Assembly (NCBI GenBank): GCA_003445095.1
Contig: DLVS01000167.1
Span: 1-9,551 of the forward strand
DNA from: Verrucomicrobiales bacterium
GTDB taxonomy: Bacteria > Verrucomicrobiota > Verrucomicrobiia > Limisphaerales > UBA9464
Reading direction: 5' to 3'
Length of the DNA stretch: 9,551 nt
Position 1 is the stretch's first letter, and every line of letters begins with the position of its first letter. The notes under the pieces are model-generated. The model was not told the origin of the DNA. It saw only the letters and a list, made by a program, of their open reading frames with translations, and made no database searches. This document shows positions 1-6,222 of this stretch, piece by piece. A program made the translations under genes and the position numbers.

Positions 1-29
1 GGGTCGGCTCGGTGTCTCGACCTTCCAAC

Positions 30-1157
30 TTACGGCACCAGCGCCAAAAACAGATACGCAGCAAACAACACCAAATGCACCGCTCCTTGCATCACATAGG
101 TCCGACCGGTGCCCAGCGTGACCGCGCTCACCAGGAAAGTCACTGCGAGCAATACCATTTCTTTGGCCGAAAGCCCCAGCACCAGAGGCAAGCCAAAGAG
201 GATGGACGCTAACACTACCAAGGGCACGGTCAGCCCAATGGACGCCAGCGCCGAACCGATGGCGAGATTCATACTGGTCTGCAGACGGTTGGCCCGGGCG
301 GCACGGACCGCGGCCCAGGTTTCCGGCAGCAGCACCAAGGCAGCAATGACGATCCCGACCACCGCCCTCGGCGCGTTCGCCGCATCGACCGCTTGCTCAA
401 TGGTGGGCGAAAGCACCTTGGCCAGCCCCACGACGGTGACAAGCGAGAGCAACAACAGCCCGAAGCTAGCCCACGCTTTTCGTTTGGTCGGCGGTTCGGC
501 GTGGACCTCCGGATCGGACGAATTCGCTACCGGAATAAAGTAGTCACGATGCCGGATGGTTTGGACGAACACGAAGATCCCCCAAAGCGCCGCCGAACTG
601 ACCGCCACAAACGCGAGTTGAGATCGGCTGTAAGTGCCGCCCGGAGTGGTCGTCGTGAGAGCCGGCAACACGAGCGTGAGCGAGGACATCACGATCAAGG
701 CAGCGAGTCCCGCACTCGCGCCCTCCACTCGAAACGTCTGCTCGCGGTGGGCCAGACCGCCCACCAAAAGACACAAACCCACGACACCGGTGCAGATGAT
801 CATGACGGCAGCGTAGAGCGCATCACGCGCGAGCATGGCCATGTCCTGACCGTCGGCCATCATCATGGAAAGGATGAGGGACGACTCGATGGCCGTCACT
901 GCCAGGGCGAGGACCAGCGTGCCAAACGGCTCTCCAACCCGGTGTGCGACCACTTCGGCGTGATGAACGGCCGCGAACACCGCCCCCGCCAAAGCGGCCC
1001 CGCACAGCAACGCAAGCCATAGCCCCACACCGGTCACCAGCGCAATGAGCAAGGTGCCGAGTGCCAGCAGCGGCACGAGCCAGGTCCACCACGGCCAATT
1101 TCTCTCCTGGTCAGAAGGTGGATCAGTATCGGGGCTGCGTTTCGTCGGTATGCTCAT
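30..1157 (-). CDS. chaA: ChaA-type Ca2+/H+ (Na+/H+) antiporter, CaCA superfamily
   Basis: An inner-membrane cation/proton exchanger that would extrude calcium, and possibly sodium or potassium, using the proton gradient. The 375-residue product matches the length of E. coli ChaA (about 366) and is almost all hydrophobic, with roughly ten to eleven membrane segments. Two repeat motifs of the CaCA superfamily are visible. The first is GEPFGTLVLALAVTAIESSL at residues 75-94, with its acidic residue E91. The second runs from LLPET (276-280) to GSALASIGLTVP (301-312), with E279. The HHAEVVAHRVGEP segment (65-77) and the closing GRTYVMQGAVHLVLFAAYLF (351-370) align closely with ChaA as I recall it. 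A polar loop lies at 201-228. I chose the ATG at 1157 because the frame stays open to 1421 but the extra 88 residues are Arg/Ser-rich, unlike the family, and would run into the next gene. No clear ribosome binding site precedes it. The ion preference is not readable from sequence. Confidence 0.92.
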   Translation of the reverse strand: MSIPTKRSPDTDPPSDQERNWPWWTWLVPLLALGTLLIALVTGVGLWLALLCGAALAGAVFAAVHHAEVVAHRVGEPFGTLVLALAVTAIESSLILSMMMADGQDMAMLARDALYAAVMIICTGVVGLCLLVGGLAHREQTFRVEGASAGLAALIVMSSLTLVLPALTTTTPGGTYSRSQLAFVAVSSAALWGIFVFVQTIRHRDYFIPVANSSDPEVHAEPPTKRKAWASFGLLLLSLVTVVGLAKVLSPTIEQAVDAANAPRAVVGIVIAALVLLPETWAAVRAARANRLQTSMNLAIGSALASIGLTVPLVVLASILFGLPLVLGLSAKEMVLLAVTFLVSAVTLGTGRTYVMQGAVHLVLFAAYLFLALVP

Positions 1158-1405
1158 GGCCGTCGCGGCCTGAGGATCGCAGCCCGATGCCTCCGCCTGC
1201 AACCGTCGCGAGTAAAGTCTGTCTCGAGAACGGGCGCGAGCAGCCCATGATAGCGCCGGCTTGTTTCCCGCCAGTATCGACGTTCGCGAATGAGCCAGAC
1301 TCAACAACAGTCCCGCCATGAAGGTCCCGCAACGCGTTCCTCGTCTTCGGCGTGCATCCAAGCTAGGATACGGATCCTTCGATGTATCCCCGGGTCGCGG
1401 AGCCG

Positions 1406-1837
1406 TTAGGTCAAACTCCACATGTTCAATTTATAGTAATCGCGTTGCTCAATCATTCGCTTCACCGCGGACGCGAGCGAGCAACTCGAAAGCGCCTCAC
1501 TGGTCAATACGACCGCCGTCAACATTGCCTGGCCGACCCCATCGATTCCCGACGACGAGTTGCCGAAATAGAGAATGAAGAACCGGTAATCGCCGGAGAC
1601 TTCGAGGATGTAGTCGTCTTCGAGTGAATTTTGAGCTCGAACCTTGGGTTCGATGCTCCATTCGAGTTTGCTCCCTTTTCGCTGGCACTTCCAATCACTA
1701 GGCAGCGTCTCAGTAAGTTGGTCATCGACATAGAGACAAACCTCATCGGCAGTACGAAAACGTGACGGCTTCTCCATCGCTCGTTCAGGATGTGAGACAT
1801 CGTCACGCCGAAACCAACGCTTCCAGCGGTCTTCCAT
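1406..1837 (-). CDS. Small hypothetical protein of unknown family
   Basis: I do not recognise this protein. From the ATG at 1837 it has 143 residues; other possible starts are a GTG at 1867 (153 residues) and an ATG at 1777 (123 residues). None has a good Shine-Dalgarno sequence, so the start is uncertain, and the 1777 start would avoid overlap with the toxin remnant upstream. The product is soluble, with no signal peptide or membrane segment. A charged N-terminal part contains EVCLYVDDQL, the middle is rich in Asp, Tyr and Phe (DDYILEVSGDYRFFILYF), and a helical C-terminal part ends in KRMIEQRDYYKLNMWSLT. Alternating hydrophobic residues suggest a small alpha/beta fold. It looks like real coding sequence because amino-acid use is balanced and codon third positions vary sensibly. 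G+C is about half in two 60-base lines I counted (29 and 32 of 60), below the impression from neighbouring genes, so it may be an accessory acquisition. Confidence 0.6.
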   Translation of the reverse strand: MEDRWKRWFRRDDVSHPERAMEKPSRFRTADEVCLYVDDQLTETLPSDWKCQRKGSKLEWSIEPKVRAQNSLEDDYILEVSGDYRFFILYFGNSSSGIDGVGQAMLTAVVLTSEALSSCSLASAVKRMIEQRDYYKLNMWSLT

Positions 1838-2066
1838 ATCGGGTGATGGAATGGAGCCGCGATCCACTGGTCAAGAATGACGTGCCGGCATTGAGGTAGT
1901 GAGCGCTTGGCATGTTGTTTGTTGAGTTGCCCAGGGCCGCCATCGCACCCGAGTGGGCATGGACCGAGAACTTCGTCGAAAGAACCAATTGGCGGCAAGC
2001 GGAGAGGTCCGGATCTTCGCCGTCGATGGCGGCGACAATTACTGACGAATCCAAGGCCGACTTCAC
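1803..2066 (-). pseudogene. Truncated PIN-domain (VapC-like) toxin gene
   Basis: The first 39 or so residues look like a VapC-type PIN-domain ribonuclease: the opening ALDSSVIVAAIDGEDPD carries the first catalytic aspartate (D6) in the usual strand-then-helix setting, followed by ACRQLVLSTKFSVHAH. After that the reading frame changes character (Gly/Ser/Asn-rich) and stops at 87 residues, against about 130-140 for the family. The central and C-terminal acidic residues of the active site are absent, and I could not find the missing part in the other two reverse frames, so a deletion or insertion near 1950 seems more likely than a simple frameshift. The start is a GTG whose last three bases share the antitoxin stop codon (GTGA), the coupling typical of toxin-antitoxin pairs. 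The product is probably inactive. The tail overlaps the start of the small downstream gene. A short intact protein of another kind cannot be fully excluded. Confidence 0.62.
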
Positions 2067-2344
2067 TCGCGTTTGCGGCCAGTGAGGATGCGTTCGGCCC
2101 GCTCCTCACGGCTGGCCTTAATGGCTTTCACGATGTCTCCCCGGGTCCGCGCGCGCCCCCCAGTTATGACCGGCAGACCCTCTCGAAATTGAATTCGGAC
2201 GTCATCGGCTTCAGGGATGACTTCAATCTTTCCAGCCAGGGCCACGATGCGGAGGCGGGTTCCCTCGCGCAGACCAAGATTGTCCCGAATGGTTTTGGGC
2301 ACCACGAGGCGACCGGCCTTGCCAAGGACAGTGGTAATGCTCAT
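2063..2344 (-). CDS. AbrB/MazE/SpoVT-fold antitoxin (VapB-like)
   Basis: A 93-residue DNA-binding antitoxin. Residues 1-47 form the swapped-hairpin AbrB domain, with the signature GKAGRLVVPKTIRDNLGLRE (8-27) followed by GTRLRIVALAGKIEVIPE. The C-terminal part (48-93) is charged and probably flexible (REERAERILTGRKRE); in this family that region wraps around and blocks the partner toxin. In intact systems the antitoxin neutralises a PIN-domain ribonuclease and represses its own operon. Here the partner gene begins inside the stop codon (GTGA overlap) but appears truncated, so this antitoxin may be an orphan acting only as a DNA-binding protein. I chose the ATG at 2344 because the domain begins immediately after it; the frame is open to 2569 but the extra 75 residues are low-quality Arg/Ser/Pro sequence. 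No clear Shine-Dalgarno sequence is present. A 10-base palindrome lies about 70 bases upstream. Confidence 0.85.
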   Translation of the reverse strand: MSITTVLGKAGRLVVPKTIRDNLGLREGTRLRIVALAGKIEVIPEADDVRIQFREGLPVITGGRARTRGDIVKAIKASREERAERILTGRKRE

Positions 2345-2414
2345 GGCAATGGAGTTGCCATCGATAGTGGCCAACCGCAAGAGACTTTGAGCCAAGGTCT
2401 CGAACTCAGCGGGT

Positions 2415-2436
2415 GGAGATCTCCTTCGAGTACGAA
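2415..2436. promoter_or_regulatory. Possible operator: perfect 10-base palindrome plus adjacent inverted repeat
   Basis: GGAGATCTCC at 2415-2424 is a perfect palindrome, directly followed by TTCG-AGTA-CGAA at 2425-2436, a second short inverted repeat. They lie about 70 bases upstream of the antitoxin start, where an AbrB-fold antitoxin would be expected to bind for autoregulation. A 10-base palindrome in a region this size can occur by chance, so the assignment is inference from position and symmetry only. Confidence 0.22.
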
Positions 2437-2675
2437 GAGACACGCAACCGTCTCTCGGTGAAACGAAGACCGCTACTGTTCTCCCGTGGAATGAGGTTCC
2501 CGCCAGCGGACCCGGCGATCCGCGCTCCTGACACTCCTGATCGCCCGACATTTTGAATTGCTCAAACATGGGTCGCGCTTCAGCGTCGCGCCATGCTTAC
2601 CGGAAGCTTCCCGTCCGCGGAAATGGGCTCAGCCCACCGGCCTAACATTGTGAACATAAGTCGACCTGACTTCCT

Positions 2676-2708
2676 GCCCGACCGCTGCGGACAACGGGCG
2701 TTTTCTTA
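2676..2708 (+). terminator. Possible hairpin terminator or attenuator before the ankyrin gene
   Basis: GCCCG (2676-2680) can pair with CGGGC (2695-2699), with a small inner CCG/CGG pairing between them, and the stem is followed by GTTTTCTT. The T-rich run ends just before the Shine-Dalgarno sequence at 2710-2715. It could stop stray upstream transcription or act as a leader hairpin. The stem is only five base pairs plus the inner three, so confidence is low. Confidence 0.25.
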
Positions 2709-2709
2709 T

Positions 2710-2715
2710 AGGAGG
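2710..2715 (+). promoter_or_regulatory. Strong Shine-Dalgarno sequence of the ankyrin gene
   Basis: AGGAGG lies seven bases before the ATG at 2723. It is a full consensus ribosome binding site and fixes that start. It stands out because the other genes in the window have weak or no visible Shine-Dalgarno sequences. Confidence 0.8.
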
Positions 2716-2722
2716 AAAGGTT

Positions 2723-3985
2723 ATGCCGACACCGACCGTATCCCGGGGATTGCCTGAGCGCCCCCATCTCGACGTTCCCAAGCGCCAAGCGCGCGAACTT
2801 CTCGATCAATGGCGACGCGCCCAGACCGACGCATTTGACCGCATCCGTCGCCGACATCCTAAGTATCGCACGACCGAGAATTCGATCTTGGCCACCGCTC
2901 CGTTTCGCCTGAGTGACGCCCAATTGGTGATCGCTCGTGAGTACGGCTTCGCCAGTTGGACCACTCTGAAACAACGGATTGAGTCGAGTTCCCTCGCCCA
3001 ATCTTTGGCCGCCGCGATCCGAGCGGACGATCGCGACGCGACGATTCGGCTCATCCAGCTTCAGCCTCAACTCCTGCACATTCCTTTGGTGTCGGGAAAC
3101 TGGGGGCCGCCGATGAGTCACGCGGCGAACCTGGGGCGGTTGGAGGTGATCCAAGCGCTGGCCGAGCTCGGGGCGCGCGATTTCCAGCACGCCTTCGATC
3201 GCGCCGTGCTTCAGGGCAAGATCGAGTGCGCCCGCTGGCTACACGAACACGGTGCTAAGCTCGAGCCGGGGATTATCATGGGCGCTTGCGAAACGTTGAA
3301 CGCGGCCGGGTTCCGGTTCCTGGCGGCTTTGGATGCGCCGTTCACCGACCAGCAGGGAAACCGCCTCGCGCCGCTGGCGTTGGTGTTGGAAACGTACGGT
3401 CGGAATACCGCCGGGAAGCATGAGATCCTCGGCATTTTTTCCGAACGTGGCTACGACCTCCCGGACACACCGATCATAGCGTTGCATCGGGGAGACGTCT
3501 CCCAATTGGAGAAACACCTGAGTCGCGATCCTCAATTGCTCGAGCGCCGGTTCACTTTGCGGGAAATCTATCCGCCGGAGTGTGGCTGCGCCGAGGATGG
3601 ACGGTCTGGCATGCATTGGACGCCCATTGACGGCGGCACCTTGCTGCACTTGGCCGTGGATTTTCGGGAACATGAAATCTTCGAGTGGTTGCTCGCCCGC
3701 GGCGCCGACGTCAACGCCCGCGCCACGGTGGACACCGACGGTTTCGGTGGGCACACGCCCCTGTTCAATGCAGTCGTCAACGGACCTTGGCCTGACGCAA
3801 AGATTCCCCGCCAGCTCTTGGACCGCGGGGCGATCAAACACAGCCGAGCGACCCTGCGAAAATTCCTCGACTGGATCGACGAGCCCCATTGGCACGAAGC
3901 ACGCGAAGTGACTGCCGCCGAATGGGGACGCGGATTTCCCGAACGAAGTTGGGTGAATCCGGAAGCTCTAACGCTGCTTAACTGA
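2723..3985 (+). CDS. Ankyrin-repeat domain protein
   Basis: A 420-residue protein with no signal peptide or membrane segment, probably a cytoplasmic protein-binding scaffold; the partner is unknown. Residues 14-87 form an N-terminal module ending in LSDAQLVIAREYGFASWTTL (63-82), a segment I recognise from bacterial ankyrin proteins, where it precedes the repeats. Ankyrin-like helix-turn-helix units follow. Degenerate ones lie at about 127-155 (SHAANLGRLEVIQALAELGA) and 157-185. The best one is at 305-334 (GTLLHLAVDFREHEIFEWLL then ARGADVNARA), and another is at 343-371 (HTPLFNAVVNG to QLLDRGA). A Cys pair (CGC, 287-289) sits between the two groups in an irregular loop. The C-terminal 45 residues, rich in Trp and charged residues, form a non-repeat cap. 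The start is fixed by a consensus ribosome binding site. It is the only plus-strand gene, stands alone as a single transcript and ends before a strong terminator. Confidence 0.87.
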   Translation: MPTPTVSRGLPERPHLDVPKRQARELLDQWRRAQTDAFDRIRRRHPKYRTTENSILATAPFRLSDAQLVIAREYGFASWTTLKQRIESSSLAQSLAAAIRADDRDATIRLIQLQPQLLHIPLVSGNWGPPMSHAANLGRLEVIQALAELGARDFQHAFDRAVLQGKIECARWLHEHGAKLEPGIIMGACETLNAAGFRFLAALDAPFTDQQGNRLAPLALVLETYGRNTAGKHEILGIFSERGYDLPDTPIIALHRGDVSQLEKHLSRDPQLLERRFTLREIYPPECGCAEDGRSGMHWTPIDGGTLLHLAVDFREHEIFEWLLARGADVNARATVDTDGFGGHTPLFNAVVNGPWPDAKIPRQLLDRGAIKHSRATLRKFLDWIDEPHWHEAREVTAAEWGRGFPERSWVNPEALTLLN

Positions 3986-4088
3986 GCTTGAGCTTGGCGT
4001 GCAGATGGTCTGGCGACTCGTCCGCCGGCTCGCCGAAAGGCTGATTGGCCTGGGTGTCCCGTCGATGGGAAGGGGAATTTTGCAGAAA

Positions 4089-4140
4089 CGGGCGGAGCGT
4101 CTCAGAATTCTCGCCGATTCTGAGACTCCGCCCGGTTTTT
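4089..4140. terminator. Strong intrinsic terminator between convergent genes
   Basis: The left arm is CGGGCGGA (4089-4096) plus GTCTCAGAAT (4099-4108); the right arm is ATTCTGAGAC (4117-4126) plus TCCGCCCG (4127-4134). All 18 base pairs match, with only a two-base GC bulge in the left arm and an eight-base loop. On the plus strand GTTTTT follows, giving a classical terminator for the ankyrin gene, about 100 bases after its stop. On the minus strand the stem is followed by TTTCTGC, a weaker run, so it may also end the ruvA-DUF374-kamA transcript, whose last stop is at 4161. Confidence 0.88.
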
Positions 4141-4160
4141 CGGCACAGGCGCGGGTGGCG

Positions 4161-5459
4161 TCAGGCAAACTTCGGGAAATAACGCGATTGCACCGAGGCC
4201 TCGGACGCGCGGTTGGGATCAACGAATCCCAGATTGGGCTGATGCCGCGGATCTCCGAAAACGAGCGGAGATCCATCGGCGGCCTCCGGATATTCGAAAA
4301 CCTTTCCTTCGTAATTGCGGATCACCACTCGATCCCGATTCCGGCTGAGCAGGTACTCGGGACTGATCGGCACTTTGCCGCCTCCGCCGGGCGCATCGAT
4401 GACATATTGTGGGATCGCATAACCAGTCGTGTGTCCACGCAATTGTTCCATCAATTCGACCCCTTGGCGGACGCTGGTACGAAGATGCGCCGAGCCTTGG
4501 ATAAGATCGCACTGATAAAGATAGTAGGGGCGCACCCGGCACATGAGCAGCTTTTGAATCAGCGCCTTCATGACCTCTACTTCCTCGTTCACGCCTTTGA
4601 GCAACACGGACTGATTGCCGAGTGGGATGCCGGCGTCGGCAAGCCGGCCCAGCGCGTCGCGCACTTCGGTCGTCAGCTCGCGCGGATGGTTGGTGTGGAC
4701 GCTGACAAAGAGTGGGTGAAACTTCCGCAAACGGTTCGTCAATTCGGTGGTGATTCGTTGGGGAAGGAAGATCGGAATCCGCGTGCCGATGCGCAGAAAC
4801 TCAACGTGCGGAATAGCCCTGAGTCGGCCCAGCAACGATTCCAGCTTATCATCACTGAGCAGGAGCGGATCGCCGCCACTGAGAAGCACGTCGCGGATTT
4901 CCGGATGCGCCTCGATGTAGGCGACTTGGCGTTCGTAGTCGGGGTGGAAATCGTATCCGCTCGCGTTGCTGACCAGTCGCGAGCGAGTGCAGTAACGGCA
5001 ATACGCCGCGCATCGGTCGGTGACGAGGAACAGCACTCGGTCGGGATATCGGTGCACGAGTCCAGGCACGGGTGAATGGGAGTCCTCACCGCACGGATCG
5101 GACAGCTCCCAAGGTGCCGTTTGGGTCTCCTCCAACCGCGGAATCACTTGGCGCCGGATCGGACATTGCTCGTCGCCCAGGTCAATCAGATTGAAAAAGT
5201 ACGGCGTAATCGCCATGGCGAGCTTCGATTGCCCGGCCAGAATTGCGCCCGCGCGTTCCTCGGGAGTCAGGGTGGGGAGAAACTTCTCCAATTGCTCCAC
5301 TGTGGTGATGCGATGCTTCAACTGCCACCGCCAGTCGTTCCAATCGGCCTCGGACACCCGAGCCCAATAGCCGCGACCGGCCGAGCGGAACTGTTTGAGT
5401 GCGAGTAAGGTGGGCGAGGGCGCCGTCGAGTCGGCCACCGCGGAATCCGCGAAGTCCAT
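4161..5459 (-). CDS. kamA: Lysine 2,3-aminomutase (KamA family radical SAM/PLP enzyme)
   Basis: A 432-residue radical SAM enzyme that would move the alpha-amino group of L-lysine to the beta carbon, giving L-beta-lysine. The iron-sulfur motif CAAYCRYC gives C150, C154 and C157, followed by T158-R159, where clostridial enzymes use Arg to hold the substrate carboxylate. SGGDPLL (194-200) is the SAM-binding motif. The PLP lysine is K362 in DAPGGGGK. The two aspartates that bind the substrate side-chain amine in the clostridial enzyme correspond to D318 (QCDL) and D355 (IDAPGG); as I recall, glutamate 2,3-aminomutases replace these, so lysine is favoured. The C-terminal cysteine cluster that binds zinc in the clostridial enzyme is missing. 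I chose the ATG at 5459; the frame extends to a TTG at 5570, inside the previous gene, without family-like sequence. No acetyltransferase gene (ablB) adjoins. EpmB-like action on elongation factor P is less likely given the length of over 400 residues. Confidence 0.88.
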   Translation of the reverse strand: MDFADSAVADSTAPSPTLLALKQFRSAGRGYWARVSEADWNDWRWQLKHRITTVEQLEKFLPTLTPEERAGAILAGQSKLAMAITPYFFNLIDLGDEQCPIRRQVIPRLEETQTAPWELSDPCGEDSHSPVPGLVHRYPDRVLFLVTDRCAAYCRYCTRSRLVSNASGYDFHPDYERQVAYIEAHPEIRDVLLSGGDPLLLSDDKLESLLGRLRAIPHVEFLRIGTRIPIFLPQRITTELTNRLRKFHPLFVSVHTNHPRELTTEVRDALGRLADAGIPLGNQSVLLKGVNEEVEVMKALIQKLLMCRVRPYYLYQCDLIQGSAHLRTSVRQGVELMEQLRGHTTGYAIPQYVIDAPGGGGKVPISPEYLLSRNRDRVVIRNYEGKVFEYPEAADGSPLVFGDPRHQPNLGFVDPNRASEASVQSRYFPKFA

Positions 5460-5529
5460 TTTTGTTCGCGCGAACGTAGGGGGGAAGGCCGGAGCGTCAA
5501 GAAGTCGCCCGAGTTGTCGGCCCCTAAAA

Positions 5530-6222
5530 TCAATCGTGAGTGATTGCCCGGAGTCTCTCCTGGAGCTCAATAGCCAACCGTCCGCGTTCCGCCTCCTCTA
5601 GCTTGGATGGGACCCAGAGGGCAGCGGCCGCTCGCACTTCCGCTCGTCCGCCGGGAAGCGGGATTTGGAAACCATCCCAACTCTTCAAAACCTTTTTCCG
5701 GCTCAAGAAATACGAAAGCGGCACCACCGGAAGTCCCGTGCGTTGGGCGAGGACGATGACGCCCGGCTTCACTGTGTAGCGTGGGCCGCGTGGACCGTCG
5801 GGAGTCACCGCGAGATCGAATCCCTTTCCGGCCAGCTCGATCAACTCCGCCAATGCGCGCGCGCCGCGGCGACTAGAGGAGCCGCGAACTGCCGCGGCGC
5901 CGGAGAGTTCGAGCACCCGCGCCGCGATGGCACCGTCAGAACTGGCGCTGGCAATGGAAGCCAGACGGCGGTTGGTCGTGCGGAGGTACAATCGCTGATA
6001 CACCGCGGGCGCGATCAATTGGCGGTTGTGCCAAACCGCAAAAATTACCTGTTGATGACCTTCCCTCAGCGAAAGCCCGGAGCTGTCCTCGTAGGACCAT
6101 CGGGTGGTGGCTGCGACGAATGACGCGAAGGCCCACGCCGCGCGGGCCGCTGCTCGGCCGGCGAGTGTCGGCGGCTTCGGAGGCGACGCCGACAAGGCGG
6201 AGGCGGAGGGAGTCGAATTCAT
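5530..6222 (-). CDS. DUF374 lysophospholipid acyltransferase-like protein
   Basis: A 230-residue membrane-associated acyltransferase-like protein. Residues 1-20 are Ser/Pro-rich, and an Ala-rich hydrophobic segment at 21-40 probably anchors it to the inner membrane. Family blocks appear in order: IFAVWHNRQLIAP (60-72, equivalent of the H-containing catalytic block), SASSDGAIAARVLEL (92-106), VRGSSSRRGARAL (112-124), and TPDGPRGPRY (140-149) followed by VKPGVIVLAQRTGLPVVPL (151-169). The length is typical of DUF374. Some members of this family are lipid A secondary acyltransferases (LpxJ in Helicobacter and Campylobacter), so an acyl-transfer step in lipid A or phospholipid synthesis is plausible, but the substrate cannot be read here. 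Its ATG overlaps the ruvA stop by four bases (ATGA), so translation is probably coupled, and kamA begins 70 bases after its stop. Confidence 0.87.
   Translation of the reverse strand: MNSTPSASALSASPPKPPTLAGRAAARAAWAFASFVAATTRWSYEDSSGLSLREGHQQVIFAVWHNRQLIAPAVYQRLYLRTTNRRLASIASASSDGAIAARVLELSGAAAVRGSSSRRGARALAELIELAGKGFDLAVTPDGPRGPRYTVKPGVIVLAQRTGLPVVPLSYFLSRKKVLKSWDGFQIPLPGGRAEVRAAAALWVPSKLEEAERGRLAIELQERLRAITHD

Larger units (their letters stand above)
2345..2722. other. 378-base intergenic region between divergent genes
   Basis: This stretch separates the minus-strand antitoxin gene from the plus-strand ankyrin gene, so it should hold both promoters. I see no credible coding sequence: the open reverse frame through it lacks conserved-looking sequence. 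I could not find a convincing -35/-10 pair for either direction. Two structured elements stand out: adjacent short inverted repeats at 2415-2436 and a hairpin at 2676-2699 followed by a T-rich run. There is no sign of a tRNA, a recombination site or a mobile-element end. Confidence 0.5.

Noticed and set aside
1..29. Possible hairpin (GGTCG/CGACC) just after the antiporter stop, at the window edge
   Set aside because: The stem is five base pairs with a large loop, and the downstream side is cut off by the window, so a T-run cannot be checked.
1158..1421. N-terminal extension of the antiporter by 88 residues
   Set aside because: The frame is open, but the extension is Arg/Ser-rich, not membrane-like, overlaps the end of the neighbouring gene, and makes the protein much longer than ChaA.
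1519..2109. A 196-residue reverse frame across the toxin and hypothetical genes, considered as a frameshifted continuation of the PIN toxin
   Set aside because: It contains no PIN-like acidic motifs and reads as Ser/Arg-rich shadow sequence of the real genes.
2345..2569. N-terminal extension of the antitoxin by 75 residues
   Set aside because: AbrB-fold antitoxins begin almost directly with the DNA-binding domain; the extension has no conserved-looking sequence.
2642..3895. Two long minus-strand open frames (182 and 218 residues) opposite the ankyrin gene
   Set aside because: Both mirror the codon pattern of the ankyrin gene, have no recognisable motif, and the ankyrin gene has the strong ribosome binding site.
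3999..5075. A 358-residue open frame on the plus strand, opposite kamA
   Set aside because: It runs through the terminator stem and is antisense to a gene with all KamA catalytic motifs. Its translation shows no domain, and long shadow frames are common in G+C-rich coding DNA.
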